26,749 nucleotides of DNA from Erysipelotrichaceae bacterium (lineage in GTDB: Bacteria > Bacillota_I > Bacilli_A > Erysipelotrichales > Erysipelotrichaceae): assembly GCA_024681275.1 (NCBI GenBank), contig JAILBD010000279.1, positions 1 to 26,749 of the forward strand. Direction: 5' to 3'. Every line of letters begins with the position of its first letter. Position 1 is the first letter of the stretch. This document shows, one piece after another, positions 16,448-24,603 of the stretch. The notes beneath the pieces are model-generated. The model saw only the letters and a program-made list of their open reading frames with translations. It was not told the DNA's origin and did not search any database. The translations under genes and the position numbers were made by a program.

Positions 16448-16453
16448 ATTATA
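16448..16453 (-). promoter_or_regulatory. -10 box of the femX-like/tRNA-Thr unit, leaderless geometry
   Basis: On the minus strand TATAAT ends six bases before the GTG start codon. No Shine-Dalgarno is present and no clear -35 is seen. That the spacing is the same in front of a GTG supports a link between the box and the start codon. Confidence 0.65.
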
Positions 16454-16517
16454 ATATATTTTTATTTTTCTGTATGGAAATAAAAATAAAATAATAGTTT
16501 AAAAAAAGATTATGTGT

Positions 16518-16523
16518 TAGAAT
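16518..16523 (+). promoter_or_regulatory. Probable -10 box of pnp
   Basis: TAGAAT lies 33 bases before the pnp ATG, leaving a leader of about 27 bases rich in purines (GAAAGAAGAGAAAAG) that can act as a weak ribosome-binding site. A -35 is not clear. Confidence 0.45.
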
Positions 16524-16556
16524 GTATTCGTTTAACTAAAAGAAAGAAGAGAAAAG

Positions 16557-18779
16557 ATGAAAGAAGTATTTGATTTTGACTTCTACGGTCGTAAGTTAAG
16601 CATCGAGACCGGTGAAGTCGCTAAACAGGCTGGGGGGTCTGTTCTGGTAAGGTATGGCGATACGGTGACACTGTCTACGGCTTGCGCATCAAGCGTAGCC
16701 AAGGATTCGGATTTTTTCCCGCTCACGGTATCATTTGAAGAAAAACTGTATTCAGTAGGCAAAATTCCCGGAGGATTCCTGAGAAGAGAAGGAAGACCTT
16801 CCGAGCATGCTACGCTGACTGCGAGACTGATCGACAGACCGATCCGTCCACTGTTTGCGGAAGGTTTCAGAAATGAAGTACAGGTAGTCAATACGGTGCT
16901 GTCCGTGGATACGGACTGTTCGCCGGAAATGGCTGCGATGCTTGGCGCATCACTGGCGCTGTGCATTTCCAATATTCCGTTTGACGGTCCTATTGCAGGC
17001 GTCAAGGTCGGTTATGTAGACGGACAGTTTGTTGTCAATCCGTCCGTTGAACAGTTGTCCAGATCTTTGATCGATTTGACGGTTGCCGGAACAAAAGACG
17101 CCTTGAACATGGTTGAAGCAGGTGCGCACGAAGTTGACGAAGATCTGATGCTGGATGCGCTGATGTTCGGCCACGAAAAGGTCAAGGAACTCTGCACTCT
17201 GGAAGAGCAGATCATTGCCAAGGTAGGCAAGGAAAAGATGGAAGTCGTTCTTTATGAGATCGACGAAAGAGTCAGAAACTATGTCGATGAAAACGGCAAG
17301 AAGCGTCTTGAAGAAGCCGTATCCATTCACGACAAGCTGGAATCCTACGCCGCTCAGGACAGTATCATCAACGAGATGAAGGAACATTTCGCCAACGATG
17401 AGACATTGAGCGAGAAGGAAGCCGATAAGCTGGTTAAGCAGGTTGGCGAGTATTGCGAACAGACGATCGCCAACGAAGTCAGAAGACTGATCTCCGATGA
17501 AAAGATCAGACCTGACGGCAGAGCTCTGGATGAAATCAGGCCTCTGGATTCTCAGGTAGATCTGCTGCCGAGAGTTCACGGTTCCGCCTTGTTTACCCGC
17601 GGTCAGACGCAAGTACTGTCGGTTACCACTTTAGGTCCTTTGGGTGACAATCAGATCATCGACGACCTGACGGAAGTCGAAGAAAAGAGATTTATGCATC
17701 ACTACAACTTCCCGCCTTACTGTGTCGGTGAAGTCGGCAGAATGGGAAATCCGGGCAGAAGAGAGATCGGTCACGGAGCACTGGGCGAAAGAGCACTGCT
17801 GCAGGTGTTGCCTACAGAAGAAGAATTCCCGTATGCGATCAGAACTGTCGCTGAAGTTCTGGAATCCAACGGATCAAGCTCGCAGGCTTCGATCTGTGCC
17901 GGTACGATGTCTTTGATGGCTGCCGGTGTTCCGATCAAAGCGCCTGTTGCCGGTGTGGCAATGGGTCTGATCACGACAGGCGAGAACTATTCGATCCTGA
18001 CGGATATTCAGGGTATGGAAGACCATTACGGCGACATGGATTTCAAGGTCGCAGGAACAAAGGACGGCATTACCGCCTTGCAGATGGATATCAAGTGCAA
18101 GGGCATTACCAGAGAGATCTTCAAGGAAGCTCTGGCTCAGGCTCACAAGGGCAGGATGGAAATCCTCGCCAATATGGCTACCGCCATCGCTGAACCTAGA
18201 AAAGAAGTCAGCGAATATGCTCCTAAGATGGTGACATTCATGATTCCGACAGATAAGATCAGAGAAGTCATCGGTACAGGCGGCAAGGTAATCAACGATA
18301 TCATCGAAAAATGTGATGACGTCAAGATCGATATCGATGACGACGGCAAGGTCGTAATCTACCACACCTCCAAGCAGGCGATCGAGAAGGCAAAGGCCAT
18401 GATCGACGAGATCACCAGAGAAGCCAAGGTCGGCGATGTCTATGACGCTACCGTTGTCAGACTGGAAAAGTTCGGAGCCTTCGTAGAACTGTTCAAGGGA
18501 CAGGACGCTCTGCTTCATGTCTCCAAGATCAAGCATGAGAGAGTCGATAAAGTAGAAGACGTTCTCAAGATCGGCGACAAGATCCGGGTCAAGGTCATGG
18601 AGATCGACGAAAAGGGAAGAGTAAACGTTTCTGCCAAGGAACTTCTGCCAAAACCGGAAAAAGAAGAAAAGAAAGAAAACAAGAAGGAAGGCAGAAAAGA
18701 ACCTAAGAAAGAAGAAAACAAGGAAGAAGCAAAAGAAGAAAAACGCTTCGGGGAGATCAGATTCTTCGGCAAGAAATAA
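16557..18779 (+). CDS. pnp: Polyribonucleotide nucleotidyltransferase (PNPase)
   Basis: 740 residues with the full PNPase layout: first RNase PH-like domain ([37 protein letters not shown]), an alpha-helical linker, a second RNase PH domain ([12 protein letters not shown]), a KH domain with [12 protein letters not shown] from residue 571, and an S1 domain ([20 protein letters not shown], about 626-700). It degrades RNA from the 3' end using phosphate. The last 40 residues form a lysine/glutamate-rich tail ending in a short [11 protein letters not shown], longer and more charged than usual. rpsO, its frequent upstream neighbour, is not here; the gene stands alone between two terminated units. 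Confidence 0.97.
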   Translation: MKEVFDFDFYGRKLSIETGEVAKQAGGSVLVRYGDTVTLSTACASSVAKDSDFFPLTVSFEEKLYSVGKIPGGFLRREGRPSEHATLTARLIDRPIRPLFAEGFRNEVQVVNTVLSVDTDCSPEMAAMLGASLALCISNIPFDGPIAGVKVGYVDGQFVVNPSVEQLSRSLIDLTVAGTKDALNMVEAGAHEVDEDLMLDALMFGHEKVKELCTLEEQIIAKVGKEKMEVVLYEIDERVRNYVDENGKKRLEEAVSIHDKLESYAAQDSIINEMKEHFANDETLSEKEADKLVKQVGEYCEQTIANEVRRLISDEKIRPDGRALDEIRPLDSQVDLLPRVHGSALFTRGQTQVLSVTTLGPLGDNQIIDDLTEVEEKRFMHHYNFPPYCVGEVGRMGNPGRREIGHGALGERALLQVLPTEEEFPYAIRTVAEVLESNGSSSQASICAGTMSLMAAGVPIKAPVAGVAMGLITTGENYSILTDIQGMEDHYGDMDFKVAGTKDGITALQMDIKCKGITREIFKEALAQAHKGRMEILANMATAIAEPRKEVSEYAPKMVTFMIPTDKIREVIGTGGKVINDIIEKCDDVKIDIDDDGKVVIYHTSKQAIEKAKAMIDEITREAKVGDVYDATVVRLEKFGAFVELFKGQDALLHVSKIKHERVDKVEDVLKIGDKIRVKVMEIDEKGRVNVSAKELLPKPEKEEKKENKKEGRKEPKKEENKEEAKEEKRFGEIRFFGKK

Positions 18780-18797
18780 TTCGATTTAAACAGAAAG

Positions 18798-18828
18798 AAA
18801 AGCGCGGCAGCAACTGTCACGCTTTTTT
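18798..18828 (+). terminator. Terminator of pnp
   Basis: AAAAGCG / CGCTTTT continues after one C-A mismatch into GGCAG / CTGTC around a CAA loop, followed by T-rich sequence. It lies 19 bases after the pnp stop. Confidence 0.88.
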
Positions 18829-18843
18829 CTATCTTATTTGAAA

Positions 18844-18849
18844 TATAAT
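18844..18849 (+). promoter_or_regulatory. -10 box of the pullulanase gene
   Basis: TATAAT lies 31 bases before the ATG at 18881. The leader carries GGAGGT at 18870-18875, so this gene uses ordinary Shine-Dalgarno initiation. No strong -35 and no obvious catabolite-response palindrome is seen. Confidence 0.6.
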
Positions 18850-18880
18850 TAATATCAGAAGAGCCTTCTGGAGGTCACAT

Positions 18881-21484
18881 ATGAAAAACAATGTTCTGAT
18901 CAAGATCACGATGATAGCGCTGCTGCTGGTATCGCTTTTCGGATGCAAGGCAAAGCAGCAGACAGTTTCTTATCCGGATCGGGATGTCGATTATCCAACG
19001 CAGGTCGAGAAACTGGAAGAAGATTCCATACAGATCCATTATCAGCGAAGCGACAACAAGTATTCCGACTGGACGTTGTGGCTGTGGGATCCGGAAGGAA
19101 CGGACGACAGCAAGGAAGACGATTTCAACTATCAGGATGATTACGGAGTAATCGCATCTTATCCGCTGTCCTATTTCGGAGAGCTCTCCGGAGGGCGTCT
19201 TGGCCTGATCGTCAAGAAGAAAGGAAGCTGGACCAAGGACGGCAGTGAATCGGACCGTTTTATCGTATTCTCTTCTTATCAGAAAGACGAAAATGACGTT
19301 TATCATGTTTATCTGGCCGGGGGCGATGAACACATCTATGACTCTACGGAAAAGACGATCAGCGATGTGATTTACTCCGCCGCTTTTAAGGATGAACATT
19401 CAATCAATATTTCCTGCAGCAATCCGATCGAAACCTATGTCCTTTACTGCAACGGACAGCCGGTTCTGGAAGGCAACGGCGCAGGAAGAAAAAACCTGAC
19501 CGACAAGCTGGATCTGACTGCCGACTTTTCGCAGTCCTACAGCGTTGAAGTGGAATTCCGCGGTTCCGGTATAAGAATCGAATCTCCTGTATCAATGACG
19601 GGTCTGTACAATTCGGATTCTTTCAACGAGCTGTATTATTACGATGGAAAGCTGGGGGCCCTGTATTCCAAAGATGCGACTGTATTCAAGGTCTGGTCTC
19701 CAGTTTCAGAAAGAATAGAACTCAGGATCTATGACAACGGAACTCCTGAACGTATTTCCGATCAAGGCAGCGATACCTTCATCTCTTATGAAATGGAAAA
19801 AGAAGAAAAGGGCGTTTTCAGCTATACCTGTTCAGGCGACATGGAAGGAAAATACTATACTTATGTCGTTTATAACGGAACATATCCGGACGGTTATGAG
19901 ATCGTAGATCCTTATGCCAGGAGTGCCGGAATCAACGGAGTCAGAGGAATGGTAGTCGATTTCAGCAAGACGGATCCGGAAGGATGGGATAAGATTGATT
20001 ATTTGAAATACGACCGTAAGGAACTGACGGTATGGGAAACGCATGTGGCAGACGTAACAAGTTCCGATACCTGGAACGGTCCTGCGGAACATAAACGCAG
20101 ATTCCTTGGCCTGATCGATGAAGGGACGACATATACGGAAGGCGGTATGACCGTGACGACAGGTTTTGATCATTTCAGGGAACTGGGTATCAATGCGCTG
20201 CAGTTGATCCCGATCTACGACCAGGATAACGACGAAACGGAATACTCGTTCAACTGGGGCTACAATCCGTTGAACTGCAATGTTCTGGAAGGCCTGTACT
20301 CCAGCGATCCATATGACGGATACAGCCGCATTAGAGAGTTTAAACAGGTCGTAAAGCGTTTTAATGAAGCAGGGATTACGATCATCATGGATGTCGTATA
20401 CAACCATGTTTCTTCCGCTTTGCATTCCTCTTTCGATGTCCTGATGCCGGGCTACTACTTCCGCTACAACTATGACGGATCATTCTCCAACGGATCAGGA
20501 TGTGGAAACGAAACGGCTAGCGAAATGCCGATGATGCGCAAGTTCATGATCGATAGCGTCTGTTTCTGGACAGAAGAGTATAAACTGGGAGGTTTCCGTT
20601 TTGACCTGATGGGTCTTCATGACATCGAAACGATGGACCAGATCAGTGCTGCAGTCGGCAGGATCAATCCGTATGCCGTAATCTATGGGGAACCGTGGAC
20701 GGGTGGCAAGACGCCGCTGAACATCGATGATCAGGCAATACAAGCCAATGCCAACAGATTCAAAGGATACGGCCAGTTCAACGACCAGATGAGGGATGCC
20801 TTGATTAAAGGCGGACTGAATGCTCCTAATGCAACAGGCTGGATCAACAGCAGTCAGATCTCTTCCTCAGATGTCAGCGCAATACAGAAAGGCATCAACG
20901 GCTGTACATATAATCTTGCCTACAGTATCGATGATCCTGACAAGAGCGTTTCCTATGTGACCTGTCACGACAATTTCACGCTTTATGACAGAATGAAAGC
21001 GGCAGGCATTGAAGATGAAGAAACGATACGTAAGATGTGCGTACTTGCACAGGCCGTTGTACTTACTTCCGATGGAACATCGTTCCTGCTGGCGGGAGAG
21101 GAGATGTTAAGAACCAAGCAGGGTGACAGCAATTCCTACCAGTCTTCCGATGAGATCAATCAGCTGGATTATTCTTTGAAGATCAGGAATCATGATGTCT
21201 TTGAAAACATCAGACAGCTGGTCACCTTCAAAAAGGACAATGCGCAGCTTCACGCAAAGGATCCGGACATTGAAGTAGAAGTGATGGAAAACGGTGCGGT
21301 GCTGAAATATGAACTGAAATCAGGCAGTAACGTCTATGTCGTTTATCATGCCAACGGCTTGTGCAGGAATACAACGATTGAAGAAGAAGGCTGTACAGTA
21401 TTTCTGGATACGCTGGATCTGTATGAAGGAGATGCGGAAGGATTGCAGTTGCAGCCTTATCAGACACTGATCCTGATCAGATAG
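18881..21484 (+). CDS. Type I pullulanase, surface lipoprotein with CBM41
   Basis: 867 residues. A signal peptide with lipobox LFGC (Cys22) anchors it outside the cytoplasmic membrane. Next come a CBM41-like starch-binding domain (IQIHYQRSDNKYSDWTLWLWD, about 47-130), a linker with Ig-like strands, a CBM48-type domain (about 255-350) and the GH13 barrel. The pullulanase marker is seen as FNWGYNPLNCNVLEG. The four GH13 regions are DVVYNHV, GFRFDLMGLHD (nucleophile Asp575), YGEPWTGG (acid/base Glu604) and VTCHDN (Asp697), so all three catalytic residues are present. It should cut alpha-1,6 branches of starch, glycogen or pullulan outside the cell. It is a single-gene unit with GGAGGT before the ATG. 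Confidence 0.93.
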   Translation: MKNNVLIKITMIALLLVSLFGCKAKQQTVSYPDRDVDYPTQVEKLEEDSIQIHYQRSDNKYSDWTLWLWDPEGTDDSKEDDFNYQDDYGVIASYPLSYFGELSGGRLGLIVKKKGSWTKDGSESDRFIVFSSYQKDENDVYHVYLAGGDEHIYDSTEKTISDVIYSAAFKDEHSINISCSNPIETYVLYCNGQPVLEGNGAGRKNLTDKLDLTADFSQSYSVEVEFRGSGIRIESPVSMTGLYNSDSFNELYYYDGKLGALYSKDATVFKVWSPVSERIELRIYDNGTPERISDQGSDTFISYEMEKEEKGVFSYTCSGDMEGKYYTYVVYNGTYPDGYEIVDPYARSAGINGVRGMVVDFSKTDPEGWDKIDYLKYDRKELTVWETHVADVTSSDTWNGPAEHKRRFLGLIDEGTTYTEGGMTVTTGFDHFRELGINALQLIPIYDQDNDETEYSFNWGYNPLNCNVLEGLYSSDPYDGYSRIREFKQVVKRFNEAGITIIMDVVYNHVSSALHSSFDVLMPGYYFRYNYDGSFSNGSGCGNETASEMPMMRKFMIDSVCFWTEEYKLGGFRFDLMGLHDIETMDQISAAVGRINPYAVIYGEPWTGGKTPLNIDDQAIQANANRFKGYGQFNDQMRDALIKGGLNAPNATGWINSSQISSSDVSAIQKGINGCTYNLAYSIDDPDKSVSYVTCHDNFTLYDRMKAAGIEDEETIRKMCVLAQAVVLTSDGTSFLLAGEEMLRTKQGDSNSYQSSDEINQLDYSLKIRNHDVFENIRQLVTFKKDNAQLHAKDPDIEVEVMENGAVLKYELKSGSNVYVVYHANGLCRNTTIEEEGCTVFLDTLDLYEGDAEGLQLQPYQTLILIR

Positions 21485-21492
21485 AAATGAAT

Positions 21493-21498
21493 TATAAT
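21493..21498 (+). promoter_or_regulatory. -10 box of trmB, leaderless geometry
   Basis: TATAAT ends six bases before the ATG at 21505. There is no Shine-Dalgarno between them and no TTGACA-like word at -35. Confidence 0.65.
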
Positions 21499-21504
21499 TA
21501 GAAT

Positions 21505-22116
21505 ATGCGAATGAGAAAAAAGAAATGGGTATCCCCGTTTCTGGAAAATGAAAAAGAGTATCTGATCTCCGATCTTCATGATCTGCATACTGATCTTCCT
21601 GTCTATCTGGAGATTGGCATGGGAATGGGAGACTTCATCAGCGAATCGGCATCCTTGCATCCGGAAATCTTTTATGTCGGTCTGGAGAAGGAAGAGACCT
21701 GCGTGGCCAGAGCGATCAAGAAAGCCCGGGACAAGAAACTGGATAACTTCAAAGTCCTGCTGGCGGATGCGGCAGACATTGAAGAGATCTGCCTTCCTGA
21801 AAGCATCGATCTCATCTACCTGCATTTTTCCGATCCGTGGCCGAAGAAAAGGAATCATAAACGTCGTCTGACCTATCTGCCGTTTCTTAAGAAGTACGAA
21901 CGGATCCTGAAAGACGGGGGAATCCTGATCTTCAAGACCGACAACGAGGGATTCTACGATGATTCTCTGGAGTATTTCAAAGAATCTTCTTTCGTACTTC
22001 TGGAAAGCGACAGAAACTATTTCAGAGAGAACGAACCGATGACGGCCTATCAGGCAAAGTTTTCTGCCGAAGGCAAAGCGATATACTATGCGAAATATCG
22101 GATCAATAAGGTATAA
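21505..22116 (+). CDS. trmB: tRNA (guanine-N7-)-methyltransferase
   Basis: 203 residues. It starts MRMRKKKWVSPFLE, close to the family's usual RLRKK...P opening. The SAM site is EIGMGMGDFI (residues 36-45), with acidic residue pairs following, then the TrmB signature FSDPWPKKRNHKRRL and a C-terminal KTDNEGFY. It methylates G46 in the variable loop of tRNA. No terminator separates it from the pullulanase gene upstream or the ZnuA-like gene downstream; the TATAAT of the next gene overlaps its stop codon region. No substantial alternative start is present. Confidence 0.95.
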   Translation: MRMRKKKWVSPFLENEKEYLISDLHDLHTDLPVYLEIGMGMGDFISESASLHPEIFYVGLEKEETCVARAIKKARDKKLDNFKVLLADAADIEEICLPESIDLIYLHFSDPWPKKRNHKRRLTYLPFLKKYERILKDGGILIFKTDNEGFYDDSLEYFKESSFVLLESDRNYFRENEPMTAYQAKFSAEGKAIYYAKYRINKV

Positions 22117-22117
22117 T
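22112..22117 (+). promoter_or_regulatory. -10 box of the ZnuA-like gene and polA, leaderless geometry
   Basis: TATAAT overlaps the trmB stop codon (TAA at 22114-22116) and ends eight bases before the ATG at 22126. AGAGGG lies only one base from the ATG, too close to be a Shine-Dalgarno. Confidence 0.6.
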
Positions 22118-22125
22118 AAGAGGGT

Positions 22126-23130
22126 ATGAGATTTTTAAGAAAAGCGTTATGTGTGATCATGATACTGCTGCTGTGCGGCTGTGCTTCCGCCAAGCAGTAC
22201 ACGGCCTATACGATCTATCCGATCGGATATCTTTTAAACCGCATCGGAAGCAACAGGATCACCCCGATATCCATTCAGAGCAATTCCCTTGTTCAGACCT
22301 CTCAGATCAGGAACGATTATGAAGAGATCCTGAACGATTCCCTGGTTCTTTTCCATATCGGCAATCTGGAACCATACATGGATCTATATGATGAGCAGAT
22401 TGCGGAAATCATCGACCTTTCTGCCGGAGATCTTTCTGTACTGAACTGTCTGTATCAGTATAAACGTTATACACCGGTCATCGTGGATGGGAAAGTGACT
22501 TTCTTTGAGAGCTCTTTCTATGACAACGATGTATTCAATGATGTAGACATGTATGATCTGGATCCGTTTATCTGGCTGTCTCCTAGCGGCATGTACTGCA
22601 TGGCTAAGGATGTAAAAGAGTATCTTTCCAGCAACTATGTGGAACAGTCGGCCTTTTTTGAGGAGAATTTCACCCAGGTTGCGGATGAACTGATCGCTCT
22701 GGATGCGGCATATCAGGCGCTTGCGAGCCGTCTGGTGAAGGAAAACAAATCAATCAAATTCGTATCCATGACCGGATCTTTCGGCTGCTGGCAGAAGGAT
22801 TTCGGTTTCCAGGTCTATCCGGTATGTCTGTCCAAATACGGAGCGCTACCAAACGGGCAGCAGCTGGAAGCGATCAAGACCAGGATCAGAAACGATAATG
22901 TTACCTATATCGCCGTAGAACCGAACCTGCCGGAAGAGATGCAGGAACTGATGACACAGCTGGAAGAAGAACTGGGACTGAAACGGGTCACCCTGAACAA
23001 CATTTCTTCCCTGACATCGGCACAGATGGAATCAGGCAAGGACTACATGTCTTTGATGTATGAAAATCTGAGTATTCTTGAAAACATGGCAACTTCCAAC
23101 CAGATCGTTCCGGTTGAAACAGGAGAATAA
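22126..23130 (+). CDS. ZnuA/TroA-like substrate-binding lipoprotein lacking the metal-binding histidines
   Basis: 334 residues with a lipoprotein signal (lipobox LCGC, Cys19). TIYPIGYLLNRIGSNRITP, then LVLFHIGNLEPYM, then PFIWLSPSGMY and FVSMTGSFGCWQKDFG and VTYIAVEPNLPEEM reproduce the cluster A-I zinc/manganese-binding (TroA) fold. In that family the metal is held by His in DPHxxEP, PHxWLDP and HDAFGYF. Here the second reads PFIWLSP (Phe148), the third TGSFG (Thr216), and the first has no His. Metal binding of the usual kind is therefore unlikely; another ligand is possible. No ABC permease or ATPase genes lie nearby. The stop TAA directly abuts the polA ATG. Confidence 0.78.
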   Translation: MRFLRKALCVIMILLLCGCASAKQYTAYTIYPIGYLLNRIGSNRITPISIQSNSLVQTSQIRNDYEEILNDSLVLFHIGNLEPYMDLYDEQIAEIIDLSAGDLSVLNCLYQYKRYTPVIVDGKVTFFESSFYDNDVFNDVDMYDLDPFIWLSPSGMYCMAKDVKEYLSSNYVEQSAFFEENFTQVADELIALDAAYQALASRLVKENKSIKFVSMTGSFGCWQKDFGFQVYPVCLSKYGALPNGQQLEAIKTRIRNDNVTYIAVEPNLPEEMQELMTQLEEELGLKRVTLNNISSLTSAQMESGKDYMSLMYENLSILENMATSNQIVPVETGE

Positions 23131-24603
23131 ATGAAACTGCTGCTGATCGATGGAAACTCTGTTCTGTTCAGAGGATTCTATGCGACATGTTACGGTAATA
23201 TCATGAAGACGAGTAAGGGCGTATACACGAATGCGGTATACGCTTTTGCCAATATGCTCAACAAGGCTCTGAATACCATTAAACCAGACTATTGCGTAGT
23301 TGCTTTTGACAAGGGAAAACACACTTTCCGTCACGATATCGCAGAGGACTACAAGGCAGGCAGAAGAGAAACGCCGGAGGAGCTTGTCGGCCAGTTTGAT
23401 CTGGTCAGAGAAATGCTGGAGTCCTACAACATACCTTACCTGGAATATGATTCGATTGAAGCGGACGATATCATCGGTTCTTTGGCGAAGAAGTATCCTT
23501 TGGAGACCTGTATCCTTTCCAGCGACCGGGACATGCTGCAGCTGATCGATGATACGACCAGCGTCTATGTGATGCGTAAGGGTATGTCGGATATTGCCAG
23601 AATGGATGAAAAAGCGCTGATGGAAGAGTATGGACTGAAACCGTATCAGATCATCGACTACAAGGCTCTGGCAGGGGACAAGTCCGACAACATCAAGGGT
23701 GTTGAAGGCGTCGGAGACAAGACGGCTGTAAAACTGTTAAGCGAATACGATACCTGTGAAGGCATTTATGAGAATATCGACAGTATTCAGGGAAAGCTGA
23801 AAGAGAAACTGATCAGAGATAAGGAATCCTGTTTCCTCTCCAAGATCCTGGCTACGATCAAGACGGATGTCGAGATCCCTCGCGTACTGGATGATTTCAA
23901 GGTAAACATCAGTGAAGACGGAAGAAACGGTTTTTTCGACAAGTATGAAATGTATTCCCTGATCAGGAAGACAAATCAGAATACCGAGGAAGAGAAGAGG
24001 GAACACAAGACGGTAAACCGGATATCGGAAGAACTGCTGCATGAACCTGTCGTCTATTTTCTTTCCGACGAGTTCTCCTATTATGAAAGAAAGCTCTTCG
24101 GAGCATGTTTCTCCAATGTGAATGGACAGGAATACATCGCTCTGGAGGATCTGAAGATGGATACCGGGGCGTTAGACTTCCTGGCATCCGATAAGAAGAA
24201 AACCGTTTTTGATCTGAAGGCTGTGAAACATGCCCTGAAATACAACGGAATTGCCTTGGGCAGGAATACGGACGATCTGTATCTGATGTGCTTCCTTTCC
24301 AACAACTACAACAGCGATCTTTCCAGCATCATTCACAATTATCAGGGAAAGAGGATCAGGGAACTAAAAGAAGTTTTCGGAACGGAAAAAAAGCCGGCGG
24401 AAGTAAATACCGAAGAGTTATCCACCTATGCCTGCGAAATCGGCTATGATCTGAAACAGATCGAACAGAGAGTCGGAAAAGAACTCGAAGAGAAAGAAAT
24501 GCTGAGTCTTTATCGGGATCTGGAACTTCCTTTGACGGATGTTCTCTATGACATGGAAGAGGCATGTGTTGAAGATGACCACGTTTATCCCGCGCAATGG
24601 TGA
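23131..24603 (+). CDS. polA: DNA polymerase I, N-terminal half only (cut by the contig join)
   Basis: 490 residues in frame, of which about the first 481 are genuine Pol I. The 5' nuclease domain (1 to about 285) has FDKGKHTFRHDIAEDYKAGR, LSSDRDMLQLID and a GDKSDNIKGVEGVGDKTA helix-hairpin-helix. The following 3'-5' exonuclease-like domain (about 300-470) lacks the DxE metal motif (FLSDEFS instead) and is probably inactive, as in Bacillus Pol I. The frame then reads LTDVLYDMEEACVE, the start of the polymerase domain, and passes into unrelated DNA after about 24,570, ending at an accidental TGA. The entire polymerase domain is absent. GGAGAA precedes the ATG. Confidence 0.9.
   Translation: MKLLLIDGNSVLFRGFYATCYGNIMKTSKGVYTNAVYAFANMLNKALNTIKPDYCVVAFDKGKHTFRHDIAEDYKAGRRETPEELVGQFDLVREMLESYNIPYLEYDSIEADDIIGSLAKKYPLETCILSSDRDMLQLIDDTTSVYVMRKGMSDIARMDEKALMEEYGLKPYQIIDYKALAGDKSDNIKGVEGVGDKTAVKLLSEYDTCEGIYENIDSIQGKLKEKLIRDKESCFLSKILATIKTDVEIPRVLDDFKVNISEDGRNGFFDKYEMYSLIRKTNQNTEEEKREHKTVNRISEELLHEPVVYFLSDEFSYYERKLFGACFSNVNGQEYIALEDLKMDTGALDFLASDKKKTVFDLKAVKHALKYNGIALGRNTDDLYLMCFLSNNYNSDLSSIIHNYQGKRIRELKEVFGTEKKPAEVNTEELSTYACEIGYDLKQIEQRVGKELEEKEMLSLYRDLELPLTDVLYDMEEACVEDDHVYPAQW
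24555..24585. other. Join between Bacillota and Bacteroidota DNA
   Basis: Left of here the frame is DNA polymerase I; right of here another frame is a SpoIIE-type phosphatase already in mid-domain. The conserved Gly of the Pol I EEAGV motif reads Cys (GCATGTGTT), so the break may be as early as 24,563. Gene content, promoter type and GATC frequency all change here. I saw no terminal repeats or transposase. Confidence 0.85.

Noticed and set aside
17874..18536. Minus-strand open frames opposite pnp (also 16950-17612)
   Set aside because: Antisense shadows of PNPase. Their Asp/Leu/Val-rich composition mirrors the GATC-rich coding strand.
24539..24574. Upstream ATG giving the SpoIIE fragment a longer N-terminus
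   Set aside because: Those bases read as Pol I in another frame, so the extra residues come from the foreign side of the join.
24555..24585. Insertion of a mobile element or gene transfer into polA
   Set aside because: No transposase, integrase, inverted repeats or target duplication are visible, and loss of the whole polymerase domain would be costly. An assembly misjoin explains it better.
23131..24603. A naturally short 5'-nuclease-only Pol I
   Set aside because: The frame continues through the exonuclease-like domain and into the first motif of the polymerase domain before switching abruptly to unrelated sequence, so it is a cut full-length gene.
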